From contig DAHUXM010000021.1 in the NCBI GenBank assembly GCA_027307165.1, positions 310,001 through 374,000 on the forward strand: DNA of 64,000 nucleotides. The letters run 5' to 3'. The stretch comes from Gemmatimonadota bacterium (GTDB taxonomy: Bacteria; Gemmatimonadota; Gemmatimonadetes; Gemmatimonadales; Gemmatimonadaceae). Of this stretch, positions 37,558 through 45,435 are shown in pieces. The position numbers were made by a program, and so were the translations under genes. Each line of letters starts with the position of its first letter. The first letter of the stretch is position 1. The notes below the pieces were generated by a model, which was not told where the DNA came from, searched no databases, and saw only the letters and a list, made by a program, of their open reading frames with translations.

Positions 37558-38370
37558 ATGCCGCGATCCCGCACGCGATCAATGAGACCACGTCAATCGG
37601 TGGGAACGGCGGTCGGTCTATGCCGAGCAGTTGCGTACACTCGCGTTTCGACGGAGGAACAGGCAACTGAAGGCGTCTCACTCGAGGCACAGGAGACACG
37701 TATCCGCGCGCACTGCCTCGCGCATGGCCTCGAGTTGACGGCCGTGTATCGCGATGCCGGTGTCAGCGGTGCAACGCCGCTTGAGCGCCGCCCTGCGGGT
37801 CGTGACCTCGCGAACGCAATCGAGACCGGCGAGCCGATGGTAGTCATCGCCGTCAAACTCGATAGGTGCTTTCGGAGCGCCTCCGACTGTCTTCAGACGG
37901 TTGAGCGATGGGTGGGGCTTGGTGTCGCATTGCACCTACTCGACATGGCGGTCGACACGCGTTCCGCTGCCGGGAAAATGTTTCTTACTCTCGCCGCCGC
38001 GTTCGCCGAATTGGAGCTTAACTCGATTCGCGAGCGCACGCGCGCCGCGCTGCGTCACAAGATGGCTCGCGGCGACCTCGTGCACGCGCCTGCGCTTGGG
38101 TTTTGCGCCGTCCAGGGGCGCGCTGAAATCGACACTCGCGAGCTTGAAGTCGCCCGACATGTGCTCGAACTCTGCGAGCAAGACGTGCCTTTCGCTGTGA
38201 TCGCCGCGCGCTTGAACGCAGAATCTGTGCGAACGAAACGCGGAGGCCGGTGGCACGCGAGCACAGTGCACAAGATTTGGAGCCGGCGGAGTGTCTACGC
38301 TTCTGCGGGTACGTGTCGTGAACGCTTCGAGTCGGGCGGCACCGCGTATGCCCGGTATCCTGCGGTATGA
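37558..38370 (+). CDS. Serine recombinase (resolvase/invertase catalytic domain)
   Basis: A 270-residue serine recombinase. Catalytic Ser is in AYTRVSTEEQ (near residue 31); DAGVSGATPLERRPAGRDL, VIAVKLDRCFRSASD and MFLTLAAAFAELELNSIRERT complete the resolvase domain. The C-terminal part (LELCEQDVPFAVIAARLNAE, RGGRWHASTVHKIWSRR) is the start of the 'Recombinase' DNA-binding domain. This size lies between classic resolvases (~190) and large serine integrases. GGAG precedes ATG 37558. Its stop overlaps the ATPase start (ATGA), so the two are translationally coupled. Target site unknown. Confidence 0.85.
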   Translation: MPRSRTRSMRPRQSVGTAVGLCRAVAYTRVSTEEQATEGVSLEAQETRIRAHCLAHGLELTAVYRDAGVSGATPLERRPAGRDLANAIETGEPMVVIAVKLDRCFRSASDCLQTVERWVGLGVALHLLDMAVDTRSAAGKMFLTLAAAFAELELNSIRERTRAALRHKMARGDLVHAPALGFCAVQGRAEIDTRELEVARHVLELCEQDVPFAVIAARLNAESVRTKRGGRWHASTVHKIWSRRSVYASAGTCRERFESGGTAYARYPAV

Positions 38371-39536
38371 CCACACAGCCGCCGTCATCCGGCGCGCACG
38401 AAGAAGGCAATCCAACTGCGTCCCAAGCGCCGTCGCTTACGCGGCCAGAGATTGGATCACCGAACAGTGCGTCCGGCTCGAGCGCAGACTGCTCAACACC
38501 ATTGGCGCGCCAGTGTGCCACGCTGCCCGCCCAAGAGTTGCGCTTTCTCATCCGGCAGGTGCGCGAGTCGATGTTGAAGCGGATTGTTGGACAAGACAAG
38601 GCGGTTTCGCAGCTCGCTTTGATTGGTGCGCTCCATGTCGGCGCTGGCTTGCCGTGCGGCGCACGTGCACTCGTCGTTGGACCGACCGGAAGCGGGAAGA
38701 CAAGCATAATCGACGCTCTGCACGACGCGCTGGCGGAATACGATCTCCGATGGGCGCGCGTCGATGCTGGTGACACAACGTCGCCAGGGTGGAGTGGCGC
38801 GCCGGCTATCGGAGATGTGATCTACTCTAGTCTCGCGGGTGCGCATCCTAATAGTTCCGTGGCGCGCCGCACTGTCGTTGTTGTTGACGAGGTCCACCAC
38901 ATTCGCGTAGTGCCTGGACTCACTGGTAACATGGGCCAAGCCAAAGCGGATGTGCTCGCATCGTGGTTGGGGCTGTTTGGCGGCGGTGTGCTACAAATTG
39001 GAGGCCAAGCGGGATGTCCCGCCGCGTGGTCAAGCCGCGAGGCACTCGTGATTGCGGTGGGAGCTTTTACGTCGCTGCTCGATACACGACGTTATCCGAC
39101 GCCGGAAGAATTGGTTCGACTCGGATTTCCGCTTGAACTCGCCACGCGTCTTGGCGAGATCGTGCTGGTCCGGTCGCTCGGTGAGGAGGCTCTTGTGCAG
39201 CTGCTTCGCCGGTGGCCAGAACTCACTGCGCTACAAGTTGTTTGTGCTCGATTGGGGTATCCGACCGAGATCACCGACGAGGCTTTTCGCCTCGCCGCGC
39301 GCGTTGTTACGCTCAGTAGAGGCACTGCTTCCGCTCGCAGCGCTGGCGCGTGGCTCACTGCCGCGTTGCGCGAAGGGCTCATCCAAGCGCTTGGCAACCC
39401 CGAACTCCGGCCAATTGTGGTGACACCCGACGCGCTGCCGATCCCGTTTCACGCAACGCGAAGGCGGGACGATGAGCCCCCCGATGACAACGGGGGGTGG
39501 GACGCAACTCTGGTGCTCACACCGCGTCGACAGTAG
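38367..39536 (+). CDS. ClpX-like AAA+ ATPase coupled to the serine recombinase
   Basis: A 389-residue AAA+ protein. Walker A GPTGSGKT (about 105-112) and Walker B VVVVDEVHH (about 169-177) are clear. Colinearity with ClpX is visible at RIVGQDKAVSQLAL, GWSGAPAIGDVIYSSL, EELVRLGFPLELATRLGE and LVRSLGEEALVQLL, the segment that carries the ClpX arginine finger region. The first 65 residues are disordered and replace the ClpX zinc domain; no IGF-type ClpP loop was recognised. Start overlaps the recombinase stop. Probable unfoldase or remodeller; partner inferred to be the recombinase or the downstream giant protein. Confidence 0.78.
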   Translation: MTTQPPSSGAHEEGNPTASQAPSLTRPEIGSPNSASGSSADCSTPLARQCATLPAQELRFLIRQVRESMLKRIVGQDKAVSQLALIGALHVGAGLPCGARALVVGPTGSGKTSIIDALHDALAEYDLRWARVDAGDTTSPGWSGAPAIGDVIYSSLAGAHPNSSVARRTVVVVDEVHHIRVVPGLTGNMGQAKADVLASWLGLFGGGVLQIGGQAGCPAAWSSREALVIAVGAFTSLLDTRRYPTPEELVRLGFPLELATRLGEIVLVRSLGEEALVQLLRRWPELTALQVVCARLGYPTEITDEAFRLAARVVTLSRGTASARSAGAWLTAALREGLIQALGNPELRPIVVTPDALPIPFHATRRRDDEPPDDNGGWDATLVLTPRRQ

Positions 39537-39856
39537 GTTGACTATGCTCGCGAAGCTCCTGTATCGTATCCGCGACATACCACGATAAGTCGATCGCTGC
39601 GTGGTGTGCTTCTTTAAGCGATGCAGCGAGCATTTGCGAGCGGCTGGGAGCACTGCGCCAGCTATCATGGTGTGCGTGCGTATCGGCGAGCCGAGACACC
39701 CAAGCGGCAAGTTGCGCTCCTTGTAATCATCTTTAGGTTCACTCGCGAGCACAGCAGGCGAGGCAGCATGATGGACCGGCTTAACTGAACGTGAGCAGGC
39801 TGCCTCTGCTTGCGCTACGACCTAGTTGAATACAATGCCCACAACGGCTGCTGAAC
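39537..39856. other. Gap between ATPase and giant GHKL gene
   Basis: About 320 bases. A minus-strand 60-codon frame (39517-39699, with SLKEAHHAAIDLSWYVADTI) overlaps the ATPase end and reads like a helical peptide, but no ribosome site or family supports it. The giant gene's promoter must lie here or upstream; none is obvious. Confidence 0.35.
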
Positions 39857-42800
39857 GTGATTGACCTCTCGACGATCTGGTCGAATCGGCTGAACCTCAT
39901 CGCCGAGAACCTCCGGTTAGGTGAGCGCGAGTACCGTGAGATCGCGGCGATAGCCCAACACGTTGGCTGGGACTACCACGGTCGATGTCTGATCGAGCTT
40001 ATCCAAAACGCCGCGGATCAAGCGACAATTGCAGGAATCGCTGAGTCAGCAGTCACTGTCATCAGAACCTCGGATTTGCTGGCGGTGATAAACGAAGGCC
40101 GCCCGCTTGATGATGATGGTGTACGGGCAATGACCGCCCTCGCGTTCGGGACTAAAGACCCGTCCGTGACAATCGGGAACAAGGGGCTCGGGTTTAAGGC
40201 CGTCTTTCAAGTCAGCGAATCCCCCGAAGTTTTCAGCGCGCCGGTTCGCGGCGGCGGCCTGCTTGCCGATGGCGGCTATCGCTTCGCGTTTTCGCCGTAT
40301 CCTCTGGAGAACGCGGAACTACAGGCAGTCCTGCGCCAGGTGGCCAAAGAATTCGAGGCGCGGGATCCCGTCGCCACACGCCGACTGAGTGATGAACACG
40401 GCATGGCAACGTTCTCGGAACTTCTGTTGAGCGAGGTGCGCCGCGGCGCACCGTTTCGATTCCCGCTCCCACTGCAGGAGGAGCATCTCCGGGTGAGAAT
40501 CGGAGAACTTGGGCTTACGGGTGACCAAGCCGACCGGGCGTCGGCGCTAGTTGTACTCCCGTTGCGTGCGAGCTCTGATGTCCAGCAAACGGTCAACACC
40601 GCGTGGTCTGAGCTCGTTGAAGATGTTGACAGTGCAACTCTTCTATTTCTCACAGGTATCGCCACGCTGCGCTTCGGCGACCAGACCACGGGCGTGACAC
40701 ACGTCTTGGAACGCGGAACTGACACCGAGCCCCGATTCTTCTGCCGGTCGGCCGGGGTAGGGTATGTCACACGTCGTACAACGCGGCGGACCGTCATAGC
40801 GCCGGGCGCACCTTTCACAGTGAATACACGTCACTGGTGGGTCTGCAGTCGGACTCTGGGGCGAGCAGAGGATTCCGACGAGGTAACCGCCGCGGAGGAG
40901 CGGCGTTCGCTGCGTAAAGCCGTTGCCGAATTGCCCGGCGACCAATGGGGCCAAGTGGATCGCGCGGCAGTGAGCGTCGCGTTGCCCATACCGATAACGA
41001 GTGCGGTGCCGCCCGCCCCGCTTGGAACCTCCGGAGTTTTCTGCATCGGATTACCGACGCAGATGCGAACCGGGATGCCTATTTGGGTGAACGCGCGTTT
41101 TCACGCTAATATCGCGCGTACTCAGATCGATCTCATGCAAAGCGACTATAATCGGATTCTCTTCGACGAAGCGACCGACCTTGTTGCCGCGCTGGTTCGC
41201 GCATTGAAAACTGGACCAGACGTCGAAACCCGTCGCCTTGCAACTCTAGCGCTTGAGTCATCACCCGAAAGTGTCCTCGGTGTGGGACTCCGCGGCCGAA
41301 GCCAACTTCTGGAAGACGAGACCGTGCTGGCGGCGGACGGCAGGAACTTCATCCGTGGTACCGAAGTGTCGATACCGCGCGAACGAGACGCTGAGATCTT
41401 CCAGTTGCTGACGTGGGGCGATGAAGGGGCAGCAGGGTTCGCACTTGCTGACAATGCATTGATGCGAAACGCGCGGCACGTGCTTCGCCAGCTCGGTGCG
41501 TCTGAGGGACCTCCCGCAGGACCGGATTGGCGCTACCTCGCGCGCGGTTCTGACGGAACGTCGGTCGTAGAGCGGGCGGCCACGCGAAACCGGCGAGGCG
41601 AGCCGGCGTTTTGGGACCAACTGCTATCTTGGCTCGTCGACCAATACTCCGGCGCTGCACTCGCGAGCCAGCGCGTATTGCCAACCGGTGAAAGTGACTT
41701 GACCGCATCGCAAGATAAAGTCTATGCGGCGCCGCTCCTCCCACATGTAAATGTTAGTGGGCACACGGCGAGTGATGAACGCAAGCTCGATCTGTTGATC
41801 GCCGAACGCCTGCACCTAATCGACGAAGCGTGTGTCCGCGTTCGCGAAATCGACAAGATTCGCTATACGCGTCTAGGGACTCGTTTGCGCCAGAGCGAGC
41901 CACCGCTAGTTCGCGACCCGGTTCTCGCCGATCTTGTCCGTGACGTGTTTGGACCTCTTGTCCAAGAACTGGCTAAAGACGCTGCGCGCTGGTCCGAGGC
42001 GATTTGGCTCGTGCGGTTAGTTGCGGAATGGGCCCGTGCCCGAGACATCAAGGATGTGTCTGCTGGTTCCCTCCGAGTGCCCGTTACAGTGGAGGGCGAC
42101 GGCGGGTGGCAGTGGGGCGCTCCGAACCGAGTGTACCTCGGAGCGGGTTGGAGCGACGCCGACACGAGCGCGCGCCTCGCACGGGCGTACGGTGCGAGGC
42201 CTAGCGGCCTCCTCATCAACTGGCCCGAGTTCGCGCGCATCGTCGGCGCCGAAGACAGAGACCGTGACAGCTGGGTCGAGGCTTTTGGTGGGCTCGGAGT
42301 TAGAGGACGTCCGCGCGTTCTCATACACGCTCACACAGCTACGCCCTTTCAGGCGTACTCCTATGGTGGGCCGCTCGTGCGCACCTCGCTGCGTTGCCCT
42401 CCCGCTCTTGCCCCGGTGACGGCCTCGTGGGTGGCATACCTAGACGCAATTCGGCACCGTAAGACGGCGGTTTGTTCGGGTCAGCCCTACGAGGTCGAGC
42501 GTCTGCTATGGCTGGATGGACTGGAGGTCGAAGACTCGCGGGCAGACGTGGTGGCGCTCGTGCTCCAAAATCCCGATGAGTACAGCGGTCTCGTAACCAC
42601 TCGACTGTGGCGAGCGGACGCGCATACGGATTCCACGGAGATACCAGCGCTATGGGTCCACGCAATCCGAAACGCCGATTGGCGTACGATCCCCACGACT
42701 CATGGGTTGTCGCGGCCCAGTGCAGCGTGGTTGCTAACTGCAGATCAGCGCCGGAATACGAATACCCACTATCGCTTCCTGCCCTGTATCACTGAACAAT

Positions 42801-45349
42801 CAGAAGCCGCTCAGCGGCTTCTGGTTGCATTCGGAGTCGCAACCCTCAACGACGCACCGCCCGAACGCTACGTACGAGCGCTACAACTGGTGGCCGAACG
42901 CCTCCACACCCTGACGATAGAGGAAATGAACGATGCGATCGTACTTACGGAAGAACTCTATCGGCACCTTCAGACTCGACTTTCGGCGGAGCTAATCCCG
43001 CTTCCCGTGTTGTTAGAGCGCGCGATACCTATGTTTGACGGTATTGACGGAAGGCGGCTCACGCCAGTCCAGCTTCGCGATTGTGGCGCGTTGCTCGTAA
43101 ACGACAATCCTGTCCGTGCACGGCTCGTAGTCGGAGCACGCTCTACGGCGGTGCTTCCCGTTTCGCCGCGCCGTGGTCAGGCAGCACTCGTCGCAGCAAT
43201 TGTGGCACAGATCGGGCAAGGTGTCGTTCGTTATACTGGTTCCGAACCAGTTGACTTAGCGTTCGTCGCCAACGCGACGCCCGACACCACGGTAGCCGCT
43301 TATTTGGAGCGCGCGTATGCAGGGCGCCCGCTCCGCAGAGACATCGGCTTACTCCTTTCGACCGTGCCCGCTGGCGCCTCAGAGCCGCTCGGCGAGCGGG
43401 CCAGGCACACGCTCGCACGGTTTGATGCCGTCCGGCTGCGATTCGGCCGGTTTGCGAGTCCGAGTGACCTAACGAGCTTTTTTGACGAGTTCGGTGAGAG
43501 CGGTGCGACTTTGCTCGTTGAGGAATCGATGGAAGCGGCTCCGCATCAGGTCTTCGCCGCGGCATGGGAACTCGCGGGCGCTCACCGCGACACTTGGGCA
43601 AGTTACGCGGCCGCGCTCCGCGACAACACGACCGAGCGGTTCCTTTCTGAGCGCGGAGTGACGGCGGCGGACCGACATGAAGTCGAGATTCTTTTGACCC
43701 CTGATCGAGATCACCGCTACGAATCACTCAAAGCTGATGCCTTGGCGGTCGCGCTACGGTACGGTGTCGTCGCTAATGTCGACGAGTTTGAAACGCAGTG
43801 GCCGCAACGCGCGGCGTCTGCGGATGCCATCGCGAACTTTGTGGGCTGTCCCGAGCTTGCTGATCTCCTCGCGCTTGCCGTGTCCGTCGACGACCGCGAG
43901 CCTGTTGTTCTCCGAGTGCTCGAACGAGCAGGTGTATCAGTTGACGACTGGCAAGCAGCGCGCGCGCTGCTCCGCCTTCCGCTGCATGAATTCGCTGCGT
44001 CACGGAGAGCATATGAGACTGCTCGTGCCGTTCTGATCGCGACACTCATGGGAACCGCCGCGCACGCATTGAGTGTCGATCTGGACCTCGCACGAGAGTG
44101 GATTGAGGATGTCGAGCACGAGCAGCCGGCGCCCGCGTTGCTGTACAGCCAAGCGACCGACGCCGAAATGCTAAGAGCGGTCACCACTTGGGCGGAAGGC
44201 ACGCCGACGCTACGAAGTAGACCGGGCCTAGCAGTTCTTCGCTCAAGAGTCGAGAGCGCGCTTCGTGTCGACGACACGAACCTTCTTGCGGCACTGCAGG
44301 CGACAACTAGCCAGCGTGAAACGGACGAATATCGGCTGCCGGCACAAGATCGCACTGCACGCGCTGAGCGAGATGTTGGCATCATCCTTGGTGTGGCTCG
44401 CCTAATCGCGGCGCAACTCGGCGAGAACGCCGATGCGATTACCGAACACGCAAATGACCGTCTCTCGGCGCTGACTCGCGGATGGTGGGCGAATAGATTC
44501 GCCGTGCTCGATGTACTGCGGCTCGCATTGCAAGATGTTGCGCCAACCACCACGCGCCGGCTTGTTGAGGCGCGCGCGTTCCGTGATGTTGGCCCACCCG
44601 GCAGCTTAGCCGCGAGAATACCCGAGGTCTCGAGCCCAGAACCGTCGAGGACCGGTCGCGGTGCGTCCGCAGCGGAGACTGTCTCGGCGGTGGGGGTTAA
44701 CCTTGAGCGCGCAGCGATGGATGCGGATCTTGCGCGCGGTAGCGAAGGGTTGCTCGGGGAGGCACTTCGCCGCGGGATTGGCGAGCCCGTTAAGTTTGCG
44801 ACCCTTCGACAGATCACTCGTCCCGCGGCGCCTCGGCAGCTGAGCCGAGCGCGGCCCGGACGCGGAAGAAGTTCGCACTTTTCGATGGCAGAGTTGCGCG
44901 AAGAGCGGGAACTCAACGGTCTCCTGGGCGAGGCTTTCGTCTACGAACTGTTTCGTGGGCAGCTGCCGAGCTTTGACTATGACTGCTGGCGCTCAACGGC
45001 AGCAGTTCGCTACGGCGTTGCGTCCGCTGGAGATGACGGACTGGGGGCTGATTTCGTCTACCGGGATTCAAGTGGCCTACTGACCGGTCGCGCCGACAGT
45101 CCGGAAGTATATCTCGAGGTGAAGGCCACTTCAGCCGGCGGCGCTGCGCCGTTTGAAATGTCCGCAGGCGAATGGGAAACTGCGCTGCGCTTCGACGTCG
45201 AGTCGTCCGCACGGGTTTATGCGATCGTGCGCGTTGAATTCGTCCGAACGACCCCGGCACTCCATCGGATATATGTGAATCCCGCGCGTCTAAGTCGGGA
45301 GGGTTTTTTGATCGTAGACGCTGCAGACTTACGCATCACGGGTGCCTGA
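39857..45349 (+). CDS. Giant GHKL-ATPase (sacsin/NO VEIN-like) protein with C-terminal DUF3883 nuclease-like domain
   Basis: An 1830-residue protein. The N-terminal ATP-binding domain is of sacsin/HSP90 type: N-box ELIQNAADQA (Glu47, Asn51, Asp54), INEGRPLDDDG and the lid-loop IGNKGLGFKAVF. About 1400 central residues are helical-repeat-like with no family I can name. The C-terminal DUF3883 (NO VEIN C-terminal) domain at about 1680-1790 has GEAFVYELF, GADFVY and YLEVKAT, which fit the PD-(D/E)XK nuclease pattern with Glu, Asp and Glu-x-Lys present. GTG start. The same domain order occurs in plant NO VEIN. In bacteria such proteins tend to sit in defence regions; function unproven. Confidence 0.82.
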   Translation: MIDLSTIWSNRLNLIAENLRLGEREYREIAAIAQHVGWDYHGRCLIELIQNAADQATIAGIAESAVTVIRTSDLLAVINEGRPLDDDGVRAMTALAFGTKDPSVTIGNKGLGFKAVFQVSESPEVFSAPVRGGGLLADGGYRFAFSPYPLENAELQAVLRQVAKEFEARDPVATRRLSDEHGMATFSELLLSEVRRGAPFRFPLPLQEEHLRVRIGELGLTGDQADRASALVVLPLRASSDVQQTVNTAWSELVEDVDSATLLFLTGIATLRFGDQTTGVTHVLERGTDTEPRFFCRSAGVGYVTRRTTRRTVIAPGAPFTVNTRHWWVCSRTLGRAEDSDEVTAAEERRSLRKAVAELPGDQWGQVDRAAVSVALPIPITSAVPPAPLGTSGVFCIGLPTQMRTGMPIWVNARFHANIARTQIDLMQSDYNRILFDEATDLVAALVRALKTGPDVETRRLATLALESSPESVLGVGLRGRSQLLEDETVLAADGRNFIRGTEVSIPRERDAEIFQLLTWGDEGAAGFALADNALMRNARHVLRQLGASEGPPAGPDWRYLARGSDGTSVVERAATRNRRGEPAFWDQLLSWLVDQYSGAALASQRVLPTGESDLTASQDKVYAAPLLPHVNVSGHTASDERKLDLLIAERLHLIDEACVRVREIDKIRYTRLGTRLRQSEPPLVRDPVLADLVRDVFGPLVQELAKDAARWSEAIWLVRLVAEWARARDIKDVSAGSLRVPVTVEGDGGWQWGAPNRVYLGAGWSDADTSARLARAYGARPSGLLINWPEFARIVGAEDRDRDSWVEAFGGLGVRGRPRVLIHAHTATPFQAYSYGGPLVRTSLRCPPALAPVTASWVAYLDAIRHRKTAVCSGQPYEVERLLWLDGLEVEDSRADVVALVLQNPDEYSGLVTTRLWRADAHTDSTEIPALWVHAIRNADWRTIPTTHGLSRPSAAWLLTADQRRNTNTHYRFLPCITEQSEAAQRLLVAFGVATLNDAPPERYVRALQLVAERLHTLTIEEMNDAIVLTEELYRHLQTRLSAELIPLPVLLERAIPMFDGIDGRRLTPVQLRDCGALLVNDNPVRARLVVGARSTAVLPVSPRRGQAALVAAIVAQIGQGVVRYTGSEPVDLAFVANATPDTTVAAYLERAYAGRPLRRDIGLLLSTVPAGASEPLGERARHTLARFDAVRLRFGRFASPSDLTSFFDEFGESGATLLVEESMEAAPHQVFAAAWELAGAHRDTWASYAAALRDNTTERFLSERGVTAADRHEVEILLTPDRDHRYESLKADALAVALRYGVVANVDEFETQWPQRAASADAIANFVGCPELADLLALAVSVDDREPVVLRVLERAGVSVDDWQAARALLRLPLHEFAASRRAYETARAVLIATLMGTAAHALSVDLDLAREWIEDVEHEQPAPALLYSQATDAEMLRAVTTWAEGTPTLRSRPGLAVLRSRVESALRVDDTNLLAALQATTSQRETDEYRLPAQDRTARAERDVGIILGVARLIAAQLGENADAITEHANDRLSALTRGWWANRFAVLDVLRLALQDVAPTTTRRLVEARAFRDVGPPGSLAARIPEVSSPEPSRTGRGASAAETVSAVGVNLERAAMDADLARGSEGLLGEALRRGIGEPVKFATLRQITRPAAPRQLSRARPGRGRSSHFSMAELREERELNGLLGEAFVYELFRGQLPSFDYDCWRSTAAVRYGVASAGDDGLGADFVYRDSSGLLTGRADSPEVYLEVKATSAGGAAPFEMSAGEWETALRFDVESSARVYAIVRVEFVRTTPALHRIYVNPARLSREGFLIVDAADLRITGA

Positions 45350-45435
45350 TCAAACACAAGCATCGCGCCCGCCGCATCCGCGTGTTACTGATCAGTGTGT
45401 AACGGGAGGGCCCGATCGTAGTCACAGTGTCGGCG

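Noticed and set aside
39517-39699. 60-codon minus-strand frame between the ATPase and giant GHKL genes
   Set aside because: Helical-looking but overlaps the ATPase end, with no ribosome site and no family.
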